In this document: positions 48,786 through 63,922 of the stretch, piece after piece
How the letters are laid out: every line of letters begins with the position of its first letter
Numbering within the stretch: the first letter of the stretch is position 1
Assembly: GCA_032622095.1 (NCBI GenBank)
Contig: CP136064.1
Coordinates: 744,001 to 808,000, forward strand
Origin: Siphonodentalium dalli
Taxonomy: Eukaryota > Mollusca > Scaphopoda > Gadilida > Siphonodentaliidae
Direction of reading: 5' to 3'
Length of the DNA: 64,000 bases
Translations under genes and position numbers: made by a program
The notes under the pieces: generated by a model
The model's database searches: none
What the model was told of the DNA's origin: nothing
Seen by the model: only the letters and a program-made list of their open reading frames with translations

Positions 48786-50869
48786 GGTATCTGCTATAGA
48801 CTGGTTCCATGGTGGAGTACGGTTGGATATTTTCAATTTGGCGCATGTTTCTCCCTACTGCGCCATGTCAAATCTGGCCATATCCGAATCGGGTTGTCAT
48901 TTACAATGACTACAGAAAATAAATATCTTCATGTTGGAATGCAAATGTATGTTTAAAGGAACAGATGTATCTCAACTTAAAGGGACATAAGTAACACAGT
49001 CACCAACTGTAAGGGGTATCTGCTATAGACTGGTTCCATGGTGGAGTACGGTTGGATATTTTCAATTTGGCGCTTGTTTCTCCATACCGCGCCATGTCAA
49101 ATCTGGCCATATCCGAATCGGGTTGTCATTTACAATGACTGCAGAAAATATATATCTTCATGGTGGAATGCAAATGTATGTTTAAAGGAACAGATGTATC
49201 TCAACTTAAAGGGACATAAGTAACACAGTCACCAACTTAAAGGGGTATCTGCTATAGACTGGTTCCATGGTGGAGTACGGTTGGATATTTTCAATTTGGC
49301 GCATGTTTCTCCCTACCGCGCCATGTCAAATCTGGCCATATCCGAATCGGGTTGTCATTTACAATGACTACAGAAAATAAATATCTTCATGTTGGAATGC
49401 AAATGTATGTTTAAAGGAACAGATGTATCTCAACTTAAAGGGACATAAGTAACACAGTCACCAACTTTAAGGGGTATCTGCTATAGACTGGTTCCATGGT
49501 GGAGTACGGTTGGATATTTTCAATTTGGCGCTTGTTTCTCCATACCGCGCCATGTCAAATCTGGCCATATCCGAATCGGGTTGTCATTTACAATGACTGC
49601 AGAAAATATATATCTTCATGGTGGAATGCAAATGTATGTTTAAAGGAACAGATGTATCTCAACTTAAAGGGACATAAGTAACACAGTCACCAACTTTAAG
49701 GGGTATCTGCTATAGACTGGTTTCATGGTGGAGTACGGTTGGATATTTTCAATTTGGCGCATGTTTCTCCATACCGCGCCATGTCAAATCTGGCCATATC
49801 CGAATCGGGTTGTCATTTACAATGACTGCAGAAAATAAATATCTTCATGTTGGAATGCAAATGTATGTTTAAAGGAACAGATGTATCTCAACTTAAAGGG
49901 ACATAAGTAACACAGTCACCAACTTTAAGGGGTATCTGCTATAGACTGGTTACATGGTGGAGTACGGTTGGATATTTTCAATTTTGCGCATGTTTCTCCA
50001 TACCGCGCCATGTCAAATCTGGCCATATCCTAATCGGGTTGTCATTTACAATGACTGCAGAAAATAAATATCTTCATGTTAGAATGCAAATGTATGTTTA
50101 AAGGAACAGATGTATCTCAACTTAAAGGGACATAAGTAACACAGTCACCAACTTAAAGAGGTGTCTGATTTAGACTGGTTCCATGGTGGAGTACGGTTGG
50201 ATATTTTCTATTTGGCGCATGTTTCTCCATACCGCGCCATGTCAAATCTGGCCATATCCGAATCAGGTTGTCATTTACAATGACTACAGAAAATAAATAT
50301 CTTCATGTTGGAATGCAAATGTATGTTTAAAGAAACAGATGTATCTCAACTTAAAGGGACATAAGTAACACAGTCACCAACTTTAAGGGGTATCTGCTAT
50401 AGACTGGTTCCATGGTGGAGTACTGTTGGATATTTTCAATTTGGCGCATGTTTCTCCCTACCGCGCCATGTCAAATCTGGCCATATCCGAATCGGGTTGT
50501 CATTTACAATGACTACAGAAAATAAATATCTTCATGGTGGAATGCAAATGTATGTTTAAAGGAACAGATGTATCTCAACTTAAAGGGACATAAGTAACAC
50601 AGTCACCAACTTTAAGGGGTATCTGCTATAGACTGGTTCCATGGTGGAGTACGGTTGGATATTTTCAATTTGGCGCATGTTTTTCCATACCGCGCCATGT
50701 CAAATCTGGCCATATCCGAATCGGGTTGTCATTTACAATGACTACAGAAAATAAATATCTTCATGTTGGAAAGCAAATGTATGTTTAAAGGAACAGATGT
50801 AACTCAACTTAAAGGGACATAAGTAACACAGTCACCAACTTAAAGGGGTATCTGCTATAGACTGGTTCC

Positions 50870-53159
50870 ATGGTGGAGTACGGTTGGATATTTTCAATTT
50901 GGCGCATGTTTCTCCATACCGCGCCATGTCAAATCTGGCCATATCCGAATCGGGTTGTTATTTACAATGACTGCAGAAAATATATATCTTCATGGTGGAA
51001 TGCAAATGTATGTTTAAAGGAACAGATGTATCTCAACTTAAAGGGACATAAGTAACACAGTCACCAACTTAAAGGGGTATCTGCTATAGACTGGTTCCAT
51101 GGTGGAGTACGGTTGGATATTTTCAATTTGGCGCATGTTTCTCCCTACTGCGCCATGTCAAATCTGGCCATATCCGAATCGGGTTGTCATTTACAATGAC
51201 TACAGAAAATAAATATCTTCATGTTGGAATGCAAATGTATGTTTAAAGGAACAGATGTATCTCAACTTAAAGGGACATAAGTAACACAGTCACCAACTGT
51301 AAGGGGTATCTGCTATAGACTGGTTCCATGGTGGAGTACGGTTGGATATTTTCAATTTGGCGCTTGTTTCTCCATACCGCGCCATGTCAAATCTGGCCAT
51401 ATCCGAATCGGGTTGTCATTTACAATGACTGCAGAAAATATATATCTTCATGGTGGAATGCAAATGTATGTTTAAAGGAACAGATGTATCTCAACTTAAA
51501 GGGACATAAGTAACACAGTCACCAACTTAAAGGGGTATCTGCTATAGACTGGTTCCATGGTGGAGTACGGTTGGATATTTTCAATTTGGCGCATGTTTCT
51601 CCCTACCGCGCCATGTCAAATCTGGCCATATCCGAATCGGGTTGTCATTTACAATGACTACAGAAAATAAATATCTTCATGTTGGAATGCAAATGTATGT
51701 TTAAAGGAACAGATGTATCTCAACTTAAAGGGACATAAGTAACACAGTCACCAACTTTAAGGGGTATCTGCTATAGACTGGTTCCATGGTGGAGTACGGT
51801 TGGATATTTTCAATTTGGCGCTTGTTTCTCCATACCGCGCCATGTCAAATCTGGCCATATCCGAATCGGGTTGTCATTTACAATGACTGCAGAAAATATA
51901 TATCTTCATGGTGGAATGCAAATGTATGTTTAAAGGAACAGATGTATCTCAACTTAAAGGGACATAAGTAACACAGTCACCAACTTTAAGGGGTATCTGC
52001 TATAGACTGGTTTCATGGTGGAGTACGGTTGGATATTTTCAATTTGGCGCATGTTTCTCCATACCGCGCCATGTCAAATCTGGCCATATCCGAATCGGGT
52101 TGTCATTTACAATGACTGCAGAAAATAAATATCTTCATGTTGGAATGCAAATGTATGTTTAAAGGAACAGATGTATCTCAACTTAAAGGGACATAAGTAA
52201 CACAGTCACCAACTTTAAGGGGTATCTGCTATAGACTGGTTACATGGTGGAGTACGGTTGGATATTTTCAATTTTGCGCATGTTTCTCCATACCGCGCCA
52301 TGTCAAATCTGGCCATATCCTAATCGGGTTGTCATTTACAATGACTGCAGAAAATAAATATCTTCATGTTAGAATGCAAATGTATGTTTAAAGGAACAGA
52401 TGTATCTCAACTTAAAGGGACATAAGTAACACAGTCACCAACTTAAAGAGGTGTCTGATTTAGACTGGTTCCATGGTGGAGTACGGTTGGATATTTTCTA
52501 TTTGGCGCATGTTTCTCCATACCGCGCCATGTCAAATCTGGCCATATCCGAATCAGGTTGTCATTTACAATGACTACAGAAAATAAATATCTTCATGTTG
52601 GAATGCAAATGTATGTTTAAAGAAACAGATGTATCTCAACTTAAAGGGACATAAGTAACACAGTCACCAACTTTAAGGGGTATCTGCTATAGACTGGTTC
52701 CATGGTGGAGTACTGTTGGATATTTTCAATTTGGCGCATGTTTCTCCCTACCGCGCCATGTCAAATCTGGCCATATCCGAATCGGGTTGTCATTTACAAT
52801 GACTACAGAAAATAAATATCTTCATGGTGGAATGCAAATGTATGTTTAAAGGAACAGATGTATCTCAACTTAAAGGGACATAAGTAACACAGTCACCAAC
52901 TTTAAGGGGTATCTGCTATAGACTGGTTCCATGGTGGAGTACGGTTGGATATTTTCAATTTGGCGCATGTTTTTCCATACCGCGCCATGTCAAATCTGGC
53001 CATATCCGAATCGGGTTGTCATTTACAATGACTACAGAAAATAAATATCTTCATGTTGGAAAGCAAATGTATGTTTAAAGGAACAGATGTAACTCAACTT
53101 AAAGGGACATAAGTAACACAGTCACCAACTTAAAGGGGTATCTGCTATAGACTGGTTCC
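50870..53159. repeat. 10-mer HOR A-B-C-D-E-F-G-H-I-J, copy 2 (2290 bp)
   Basis: Head-to-tail copy of 48580-50869 with all ten subtypes in the same order, including 51T in B and the F fusion monomer. The two form the clearest tandem HOR pair in the window. Confidence 0.95.
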
Positions 53160-55449
53160 ATGGTGGAGTACGGTTGGATATTTTCAATTTGGCGCATGTT
53201 TCTCCATACCGCGCCATGTCAAATCTGGCCATATCCGAATCGGGTTGTTATTTACAATGACTGCAGAAAATATATATCTTCATGGTGGAATGCAAATGTA
53301 TGTTTAAAGGAACAGATGTATCTCAACTTAAAGGGACATAAGTAACACAGTCACCAACTTAAAGGGGTATCTGCTATAGACTGGTTCCATGGTGGAGTAC
53401 GGTTGGATATTTTCAATTTGGCGCATGTTTCTCCCTACTGCGCCATGTCAAATCTGGCCATATCCGAATCGGGTTGTCATTTACAATGACTACAGAAAAT
53501 AAATATCTTCATGTTGGAATGCAAATGTATGTTTAAAGGAACAGATGTATCTCAACTTAAAGGGACATAAGTAACACAGTCACCAACTGTAAGGGGTATC
53601 TGCTATAGACTGGTTCCATGGTGGAGTACGGTTGGATATTTTCAATTTGGCGCTTGTTTCTCCATACCGCGCCATGTCAAATCTGGCCATATCCGAATCG
53701 GGTTGTCATTTACAATGACTGCAGAAAATATATATCTTCATGGTGGAATGCAAATGTATGTTTAAAGGAACAGATGTATCTCAACTTAAAGGGACATAAG
53801 TAACACAGTCACCAACTTAAAGGGGTATCTGCTATAGACTGGTTCCATGGTGGAGTACGGTTGGATATTTTCAATTTGGCGCATGTTTCTCCCTACCGCG
53901 CCATGTCAAATCTGGCCATATCCGAATCGGGTTGTCATTTACAATGACTACAGAAAATAAATATCTTCATGTTGGAATGCAAATGTATGTTTAAAGGAAC
54001 AGATGTATCTCAACTTAAAGGGACATAAGTAACACAGTCACCAACTTTAAGGGGTATCTGCTATAGACTGGTTCCATGGTGGAGTACGGTTGGATATTTT
54101 CAATTTGGCGCTTGTTTCTCCATACCGCGCCATGTCAAATCTGGCCATATCCGAATCGGGTTGTCATTTACAATGACTGCAGAAAATATATATCTTCATG
54201 GTGGAATGCAAATGTATGTTTAAAGGAACAGATGTATCTCAACTTAAAGGGACATAAGTAACACAGTCACCAACTTTAAGGGGTATCTGCTATAGACTGG
54301 TTTCATGGTGGAGTACGGTTGGATATTTTCAATTTGGCGCATGTTTCTCCATACCGCGCCATGTCAAATCTGGCCATATCCGAATCGGGTTGTCATTTAC
54401 AATGACTGCAGAAAATATATATCTTCATGTTGGAATGCAAATGTATGTTTAAAGGAACAGATGTATCTCAACTTAAAGGGACATAAGTAACACAGTCACC
54501 AACTTTAAGGGGTATCTGCTATAGACTGGTTCCATGGTGGAGTACGGTTGGATATTTTCTATTTGGCGCATGTTTCTCCATACCGCGCCATGTCAAATCT
54601 GGCCATATCCGAATCGGGTTGTCATTTACAATGACTGCAGAAAATATATATCTTCATGTTGGAATGCAAATGTATGTTTAAAGGAACAGATGTATCTCAA
54701 CTTAAAGGGACATAAGTAACACAGTCACCAACTTTAAGGGGTATCTGCTATAGACTGGTTCCATGGTGGAGTACGGTTGGATATTTTCAATTTGGCGCAT
54801 GTTTCTCCCTACCGCGCCATGTCAGATCTGGCCATATCCGAATCGGGTTGTCATTTACAATGACTGCAGAAAATAAATATCTTCATGTTGGAATGCAAAT
54901 GTATGTTTAAAGGAACAGATGTATCTCAACTTAAAGGGACATAAGTAACACAGTCACCAACTTAAAGAGGTGTCTGATTTAGACTGGTTCCATGGTGGAG
55001 TACGGTTGGATATTTTCTATTTGGCGCATGTTTCTCCATACCGCGCCATGTCAAATCTGGCCATATCCGAATCGGGTTGTCATTTACAATGACTACAGAA
55101 AATAAATATCTTCATGTTGGAATGCAAATGTATGTTTAAAGGAACACATGTATCTCAACTTAAAGGGACATAAGTAACACAGTCACCAACTTTAAGGGGT
55201 ATCTGCTATAGACTGGTTCCATGGTGGAGTACGGTTGGATATTTTCAATTTGGCGCATGTTTTTCCATACCGCGCCATGTCAAATCTGGCCATATCCGAA
55301 TCGGGTTGTCATTTACAATGACTACAGAAAATAAATATCTTCATGTTGGAAAGCAAATGTATGTTTAAAGGAACAGATGTAACTCAACTTAAAGGGACAT
55401 AAGTAACACAGTCACCAACTTAAAGGGGTATCTGCTATAGACTGGTTCC
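53160..55449. repeat. 10-mer HOR A-B-C-D-E-F'-K-L-H2-J (2290 bp)
   Basis: First half as in 48580-50869. The second half has F', K, L (CAGATC plus divergent tail), H2 and J instead of F-G-H-I-J. Same form as 41939 and 60488. Confidence 0.94.
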
Positions 55450-57052
55450 ATGGTGGAGTACGGTTGGATATTTTCAATTTGGCGCATGTTTCTCCATACC
55501 GCGCCATGTCAAATCTGGCCATATCCGAATCGGGTTGTTATTTACAATGACTGCAGAAAATATATATCTTCATGGTGGAATGCAAATGTATGTTTAAAGG
55601 AACAGATGTATCTCAACTTAAAGGGACATAAGTAACACAGTCACCAACTTAAAGGGGTATCTGCTATAGACTGGTTCCATGGTGGAGTACGGTTGGATAT
55701 TTTCAATTTGGCGCATGTTTCTCCCTACCGCGCCATGTCAAATCTGGCCATATCCGAATCGGGTTGTCATTTACAATGACTACAGAAAATAAATATCTTC
55801 ATGTTGGAATGCAAATGTATGTTTAAAGGAACAGATGTATCTCAACTTAAAGGGACATAAGTAACACAGTCACCAACTTTAAGGGGTATCTGCTATAGAC
55901 TGGTTTCATGGTGGAGTACGGTTGGATATTTTCAATTTGGCGCATGTTTCTCCATACCGCGCCATGTCAAATCTGGCCATATCCGAATCGGGTTGTCATT
56001 TACAATGACTGCAGAAAATATATATCTTCATGTTGGAATGCAAATGTATGTTTAAAGGAACAGATGTATCTCAACTTAAAGGGACATAAGTAACACAGTC
56101 ACCAACTTTAAGGGGTATCTGCTATAGACTGGTTCCATGGTGGAGTACGGTTGGATATTTTCTATTTGGCGCATGTTTCTCCATACCGCGCCATGTCAAA
56201 TCTGGCCATATCCGAATCGGGTTGTCATTTACAATGACTGCAGAAAATATATATCTTCATGTTGGAATGCAAATGTATGTTTAAAGGAACAGATGTATCT
56301 CAACTTAAAGGGACATAAGTAACACAGTCACCAACTTTAAGGGGTATCTGCTATAGACTGGTTCCATGGTGGAGTACGGTTGGATATTTTCAATTTGGCG
56401 CATGTTTCTCCCTACCGCGCCATGTCAGATCTGGCCATATCCGAATCGGGTTGTCATTTACAATGACTGCAGAAAATAAATATCTTCATGTTGGAATGCA
56501 AATGTATGTTTAAAGGAACAGATGTATCTCAACTTAAAGGGACATAAGTAACACAGTCACCAACTTAAAGAGGTGTCTGATTTAGACTGGTTCCATGGTG
56601 GAGTACGGTTGGATATTTTCTATTTGGCGCATGTTTCTCCATACCGCGCCATGTCAAATCTGGCCATATCCGAATCGGGTTGTCATTTACAATGACTACA
56701 GAAAATAAATATCTTCATGTTGGAATGCAAATGTATGTTTAAAGGAACACATGTATCTCAACTTAAAGGGACATAAGTAACACAGTCACCAACTTTAAGG
56801 GGTATCTGCTATAGACTGGTTCCATGGTGGAGTACGGTTGGATATTTTCAATTTGGCGCATGTTTTTCCATACCGCGCCATGTCAAATCTGGCCATATCC
56901 GAATCGGGTTGTCATTTACAATGACTACAGAAAATAAATATCTTCATGTTGGAAAGCAAATGTATGTTTAAAGGAACAGATGTAACTCAACTTAAAGGGA
57001 CATAAGTAACACAGTCACCAACTTAAAGGGGTATCTGCTATAGACTGGTTCC
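55450..57052. repeat. 7-monomer HOR variant A-D-F'-K-L-H2-J (1603 bp)
   Basis: The second monomer (55679) has a D-type body (CCCTACCGCG, 104A) but ends GGTTTC, as E does, and leads to F'. It equals the 53160-type 10-mer minus three monomers. Confidence 0.93.
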
Positions 57053-60000
57053 ATGGTGGAGTACGGTTGGATATTTTCAATTTGGCGCATGTTTCTCCAT
57101 ACCGCGCCATGTCAAATCTGGCCATATCCGAATCGGGTTGTTATTTACAATGACTGCAGAAAATATATATCTTCATGGTGGAATGCAAATGTATGTTTAA
57201 AGGAACAGATGTATCTCAACTTAAAGGGACATAAGTAACACAGTCACCAACTTAAAGGGGTATCTGCTATAGACTGGTTCCATGGTGGAGTACGGTTGGA
57301 TATTTTCAATTTGGCGCATGTTTCTCCCTACCGCGCCATGTCAAATCTGGCCATATCCGAATCGGGTTGTCATTTACAATGACTACAGAAAATAAATATC
57401 TTCATGTTGGAATGCAAATGTATGTTTAAAGGAACAGATGTATCTCAACTTAAAGGGACATAAGTAACACAGTCACCAACTGTAAGGGGTATCTGCTATA
57501 GACTGGTTCCATGGTGGAGTACGGTTGGATATTTTCAATTTGGCGCTTGTTTCTCCATACCGCGCCATGTCAAATCTGGCCATATCCGAATCGGGTTGTC
57601 ATTTACAATGACTGCAGAAAATATATATCTTCATGGTGGAATGCAAATGTATGTTTAAAGGAACAGATGTATCTCAACTTAAAGGGACATAAGTAACACA
57701 GTCACCAACTTAAAGGGGTATCTGCTATAGACTGGTTCCATGGTGGAGTACGGTTGGATATTTTCAATTTGGCGCATGTTTCTCCCTACCGCGCCATGTC
57801 AAATCTGGCCATATCCGAATCGGGTTGTCATTTACAATGACTACAGAAAATAAATATCTTCATGTTGGAATGCAAATGTATGTTTAAAGGAACAGATGTA
57901 TCTCAACTTAAAGGGACATAAGTAACACAGTCACCAACTGTAAGGGGTATCTGCTATAGACTGGTTCCATGGTGGAGTACGGTTGGATATTTTCAATTTG
58001 GCGCTTGTTTCTCCATACCGCGCCATGTCAAATCTGGCCATATCCGAATCGGGTTGTCATTTACAATGACTGCAGAAAATATATATCTTCATGGTGGAAT
58101 GCAAATGTATGTTTAAAGGAACAGATGTATCTCAACTTAAAGGGACATAAGTAACACAGTCACCAACTTAAAGGGGTATCTGCTATAGACTGGTTCCATG
58201 GTGGAGTACGGTTGGATATTTTCAATTTGGCGCATGTTTCTCCCTACCGCGCCATGTCAAATCTGGCCATATCCGAATCGGGTTGTCATTTACAATGACT
58301 ACAGAAAATAAATATCTTCATGTTGGAATGCAAATGTATGTTTAAAGGAACAGATGTATCTCAACTTAAAGGGACATAAGTAACACAGTCACCAACTTTA
58401 AGGGGTATCTGCTATAGACTGGTTCCATGGTGGAGTACGGTTGGATATTTTCAATTTGGCGCTTGTTTCTCCATACCGCGCCATGTCAAATCTGGCCATA
58501 TCCGAATCGGGTTGTCATTTACAATGACTGCAGAAAATATATATCTTCATGGTGGAATGCAAATGTATGTTTAAAGGAACAGATGTATCTCAACTTAAAG
58601 GGACATAAGTAACACAGTCACCAACTTTAAGGGGTATCTGCTATAGACTGGTTTCATGGTGGAGTACGGTTGGATATTTTCAATTTGGCGCATGTTTCTC
58701 CATACCGCGCCATGTCAAATCTGGCCATATCCGAATCGGGTTGTCATTTACAATGACTGCAGAAAATATATATCTTCATGTTGGAATGCAAATGTATGTT
58801 TAAAGGAACAGATGTATCTCAACTTAAAGGGACATAAGTAACACAGTCACCAACTTTAAGGGGTATCTGCTATAGACTGGTTCCATGGTGGAGTACGGTT
58901 GGATATTTTCTATTTGGCGCATGTTTCTCCATACCGCGCCATGTCAAATCTGGCCATATCCGAATCGGGTTGTCATTTACAATGACTGCAGAAAATATAT
59001 ATCTTCATGTTGGAATGCAAATGTATGTTTAAAGGAACAGATGTATCTCAACTTAAAGGGACATAAGTAACACAGTCACCAACTTTAAGGGGTATCTGCT
59101 ATAGACTGGTTCCATGGTGGAGTACGGTTGGATATTTTCTATTTGGCGCATGTTTCTCCATACCGCGCCATGTCAAATCTGGCCATATCCGAATCGGGTT
59201 GTCATTTACAATGACTGCAGAAAATATATATCTTCATGTTGGAATGCAAATGTATGTTTAAAGGAACAGATGTATCTCAACTTAAAGGGACATAAGTAAC
59301 ACAGTCACCAACTTTAAGGGGTATCTGCTATAAACTGGTTCCATGGTGGAGTACGGTTGGATATTTTCAATTTGGCGCATGTTTCTCCCTACCGCGCCAT
59401 GTCAGATCTGGCCATATCCGAATCGGGTTGTCATTTACAATGACTGCAGAAAATAAATATCTTCATGTTGGAATGCAAATGTATGTTTAAAGGAACAGAT
59501 GTATCTCAACTTAAAGGGACATAAGTAACACAGTCACCAACTTTAAGGGGTATCTGCTATAGACTGGTTACATGGTGGAGTACGGTTGGATATTTTCAAT
59601 TTTGCGCATGTTTCTCCATACCGCGCCATGTCAAATCTGGCCATATCCTAATCGGGTTGTCATTTACAATGACTGCAGAAAATAAATATCTTCATGTTAG
59701 AATGCAAATGTATGTTTAAAGGAACAGATGTATCTCAACTTAAAGGGACATAAGTAACACAGTCACCAACTTAAAGAGGTGTCTGATTTAGACTGGTTCC
59801 ATGGTGGAGTACGGTTGGATATTTTCTATTTGGCGCATGTTTCTCCATACCGCGCCATGTCAAATCTGGCCATATCCGAATCAGGTTGTCATTTACAATG
59901 ACTACAGAAAATAAATATCTTCATGTTGGAATGCAAATGTATGTTTAAAGAAACAGATGTATCTCAACTTAAAGGGACATAAGTAACACAGTCACCAACT

Positions 60001-60487
60001 TTAAGGGGTATCTGCTATAGACTGGTTCCATGGTGGAGTACTGTTGGATATTTTCAATTTGGCGCATGTTTCTCCCTACCGCGCCATGTCAAATCTGTCC
60101 ATATCCGAATCGGGTTGTCATTTACAATGACTACAGAAAATAAATATCTTCATGGTGGAATGCAAATGTATGTTTAAAGGAACAGATGTATCTCAACTTA
60201 AAGGGACATAAGTAACACAGTCACCAACTTTAAGGGGTATCTGCTATAGACTGGTTCCATGGTGGAGTACGGTTGGATATTTTCAATTTGGCGCATGTTT
60301 TTCCATACCGCGCCATGTCAAATCTGGCCATATCCGAATCGGGTTGTCATTTACAATGACTACAGAAAATAAATATCTTCATGTTGGAAAGCAAATGTAT
60401 GTTTAAAGGAACAGATGTAACTCAACTTAAAGGGACATAAGTAACACAGTCACCAACTTAAAGGGGTATCTGCTATAGACTGGTTCC
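57053..60487. repeat. 15-mer HOR, second copy (3435 bp)
   Basis: Same order as 45145-48579: A-B'-C-B'-C-D-E-F'-K-K-L'-G-H-I-J. The I monomer (60030) has a private AATCTGTCC. It lies 11908 bp (52 monomers) downstream of the first copy. Confidence 0.94.
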
Positions 60488-62777
60488 ATGGTGGAGTACG
60501 GTTGGATATTTTCAATTTGGCGCATGTTTCTCCATACCGCGCCATGTCAAATCTGGCCATATCCGAATCGGGTTGTTATTTACAATGACTGCAGAAAATA
60601 TATATCTTCATGGTGGAATGCAAATGTATGTTTAAAGGAACAGATGTATCTCAACTTAAAGGGACATAAGTAACACAGTCACCAACTTAAAGGGGTATCT
60701 GCTATAGACTGGTTCCATGGTGGAGTACGGTTGGATATTTTCAATTTGGCGCATGTTTCTCCCTACTGCGCCATGTCAAATCTGGCCATATCCGAATCGG
60801 GTTGTCATTTACAATGACTACAGAAAATAAATATCTTCATGTTGGAATGCAAATGTATGTTTAAAGGAACAGATGTATCTCAACTTAAAGGGACATAAGT
60901 AACACAGTCACCAACTGTAAGGGGTATCTGCTATAGACTGGTTCCATGGTGGAGTACGGTTGGATATTTTCAATTTGGCGCTTGTTTCTCCATACCGCGC
61001 CATGTCAAATCTGGCCATATCCGAATCGGGTTGTCATTTACAATGACTGCAGAAAATATATATCTTCATGGTGGAATGCAAATGTATGTTTAAAGGAACA
61101 GATGTATCTCAACTTAAAGGGACATAAGTAACACAGTCACCAACTTAAAGGGGTATCTGCTATAGACTGGTTCCATGGTGGAGTACGGTTGGATATTTTC
61201 AATTTGGCGCATGTTTCTCCCTACCGCGCCATGTCAAATCTGGCCATATCCGAATCGGGTTGTCATTTACAATGACTACAGAAAATAAATATCTTCATGT
61301 TGGAATGCAAATGTATGTTTAAAGGAACAGATGTATCTCAACTTAAAGGGACATAAGTAACACAGTCACCAACTTTAAGGGGTATCTGCTATAGACTGGT
61401 TCCATGGTGGAGTACGGTTGGATATTTTCAATTTGGCGCTTGTTTCTCCATACCGCGCCATGTCAAATCTGGCCATATCCGAATCGGGTTGTCATTTACA
61501 ATGACTGCAGAAAATATATATCTTCATGGTGGAATGCAAATGTATGTTTAAAGGAACAGATGTATCTCAACTTAAAGGGACATAAGTAACACAGTCACCA
61601 ACTTTAAGGGGTATCTGCTATAGACTGGTTTCATGGTGGAGTACGGTTGGATATTTTCAATTTGGCGCATGTTTCTCCATACCGCGCCATGTCAAATCTG
61701 GCCATATCCGAATCGGGTTGTCATTTACAATGACTGCAGAAAATATATATCTTCATGTTGGAATGCAAATGTATGTTTAAAGGAACAGATGTATCTCAAC
61801 TTAAAGGGACATAAGTAACACAGTCACCAACTTTAAGGGGTATCTGCTATAGACTGGTTCCATGGTGGAGTACGGTTGGATATTTTCTATTTGGCGCATG
61901 TTTCTCCATACCGCGCCATGTCAAATCTGGCCATATCCGAATCGGGTTGTCATTTACAATGACTGCAGAAAATATATATCTTCATGTTGGAATGCAAATG
62001 TATGTTTAAAGGAACAGATGTATCTCAACTTAAAGGGACATAAGTAACACAGTCACCAACTTTAAGGGGTATCTGCTATAGACTGGTTCCATGGTGGAGT
62101 ACGGTTGGATATTTTCAATTTGGCGCATGTTTCTCCCTACCGCGCCATGTCAGATCTGGCCATATCCGAATCGGGTTGTCATTTACAATGACTGCAGAAA
62201 ATAAATATCTTCATGTTGGAATGCAAATGTATGTTTAAAGGAACAGATGTATCTCAACTTAAAGGGACATAAGTAACACAGTCACCAACTTAAAGAGGTG
62301 TCTGATTTAGACTGGTTCCATGGTGGAGTACGGTTGGATATTTTCTATTTGGCGCATGTTTCTCCATACCGCGCCATGTCAAATCTGGCCATATCCGAAT
62401 CGGGTTGTCATTTACAATGACTACAGAAAATAAATATCTTCATGTTGGAATGCAAATGTATGTTTAAAGGAACACATGTATCTCAACTTAAAGGGACATA
62501 AGTAACACAGTCACCAACTTTAAGGGGTATCTGCTATAGACTGGTTCCATGGTGGAGTACGGTTGGATATTTTCAATTTGGCGCATGTTTTTCCATACCG
62601 CGCCATGTCAAATCTGGCCATATCCGAATCGGGTTGTCATTTACAATGACTACAGAAAATAAATATCTTCATGTTGGAAAGCAAATGTATGTTTAAAGGA
62701 ACAGATGTAACTCAACTTAAAGGGACATAAGTAACACAGTCACCAACTTAAAGGGGTATCTGCTATAGACTGGTTCC
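60488..62777. repeat. 10-mer HOR A-B-C-D-E-F'-K-L-H2-J (2290 bp)
   Basis: Same form as 41939 and 53160, with CCCTACTGCG in B at 60717. Confidence 0.94.
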
Positions 62778-63922
62778 ATGGTGGAGTACGGTTGGATATT
62801 TTCAATTTGGCGCATGTTTCTCCATACCGCGCCATGTCAAATCTGGCCATATCCGAATCGGGTTGTTATTTACAATGACTGCAGAAAATATATATCTTCA
62901 TGGTGGAATGCAAATGTATGTTTAAAGGAACAGATGTATCTCAACTTAAAGGGACATAAGTAACACAGTCACCAACTTAAAGGGGTATCTGCTATAGACT
63001 GGTTCCATGGTGGAGTACGGTTGGATATTTTCAATTTGGCGCATGTTTCTCCCTACCGCGCCATGTCAAATCTGGCCATATCCGAATCGGGTTGTCATTT
63101 ACAATGACTACAGAAAATAAATATCTTCATGTTGGAATGCAAATGTATGTTTAAAGGAACAGATGTATCTCAACTTAAAGGGACATAAGTAACACAGTCA
63201 CCAACTGTAAGGGGTATCTGCTATAGACTGGTTCCATGGTGGAGTACGGTTGGATATTTTCAATTTGGCGCTTGTTTCTCCATACCGCGCCATGTCAAAT
63301 CTGGCCATATCCGAATCGGGTTGTCATTTACAATGACTGCAGAAAATATATATCTTCATGGTGGAATGCAAATGTATGTTTAAAGGAACAGATGTATCTC
63401 AACTTAAAGGGACATAAGTAACACAGTCACCAACTTAAAGGGGTATCTGCTATAGACTGGTTCCATGGTGGAGTACGGTTGGATATTTTCAATTTGGCGC
63501 ATGTTTCTCCCTACCGCGCCATGTCAAATCTGGCCATATCCGAATCGGGTTGTCATTTACAATGACTACAGAAAATAAATATCTTCATGTTGGAATGCAA
63601 ATGTATGTTTAAAGGAACAGATGTATCTCAACTTAAAGGGACATAAGTAACACAGTCACCAACTGTAAGGGGTATCTGCTATAGACTGGTTCCATGGTGG
63701 AGTACGGTTGGATATTTTCAATTTGGCGCTTGTTTCTCCATACCGCGCCATGTCAAATCTGGCCATATCCGAATCGGGTTGTCATTTACAATGACTGCAG
63801 AAAATATATATCTTCATGTTGGAATGCAAATGTATGTTTAAAGGAACAGATGTATCTCAACTTAAAGGGACATAAGTAACACAGTCACCAACTTTAAGGG
63901 GTATCTGCTATAGACTGGTTCC
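62778..63922. repeat. Truncated HOR unit A-B'-C-B'-C' at right edge
   Basis: Begins like the 15-mer (A-B'-C-B'), but the fifth monomer (63694) has GCGCTTG with 126T and a 202T tail, unlike C or E, and the next begins with 27T. It may be a C/F' chimera leading to K. The unit is cut by the window edge. Confidence 0.85.

Larger units (their letters stand above)
48580..50869. repeat. 10-mer HOR A-B-C-D-E-F-G-H-I-J, copy 1 (2290 bp)
   Basis: F (49725) begins like F' but has 114A and ends GGTTAC as L' does. It looks like an F'/L' fusion that skipped K and leads straight into G. The next 2290 bp repeat the unit with no difference that I noticed. Confidence 0.95.

Noticed and set aside
1273-63879. 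Tandem 61-residue ORFs as a multigene family of small proteins
   Set aside because: One ORF per 229-bp monomer, out of frame with the next. It is opened or closed by a single A/T site, its variable sites are mostly non-synonymous, and indels and stop loss are tolerated. No recognisable domain or signal sequence.
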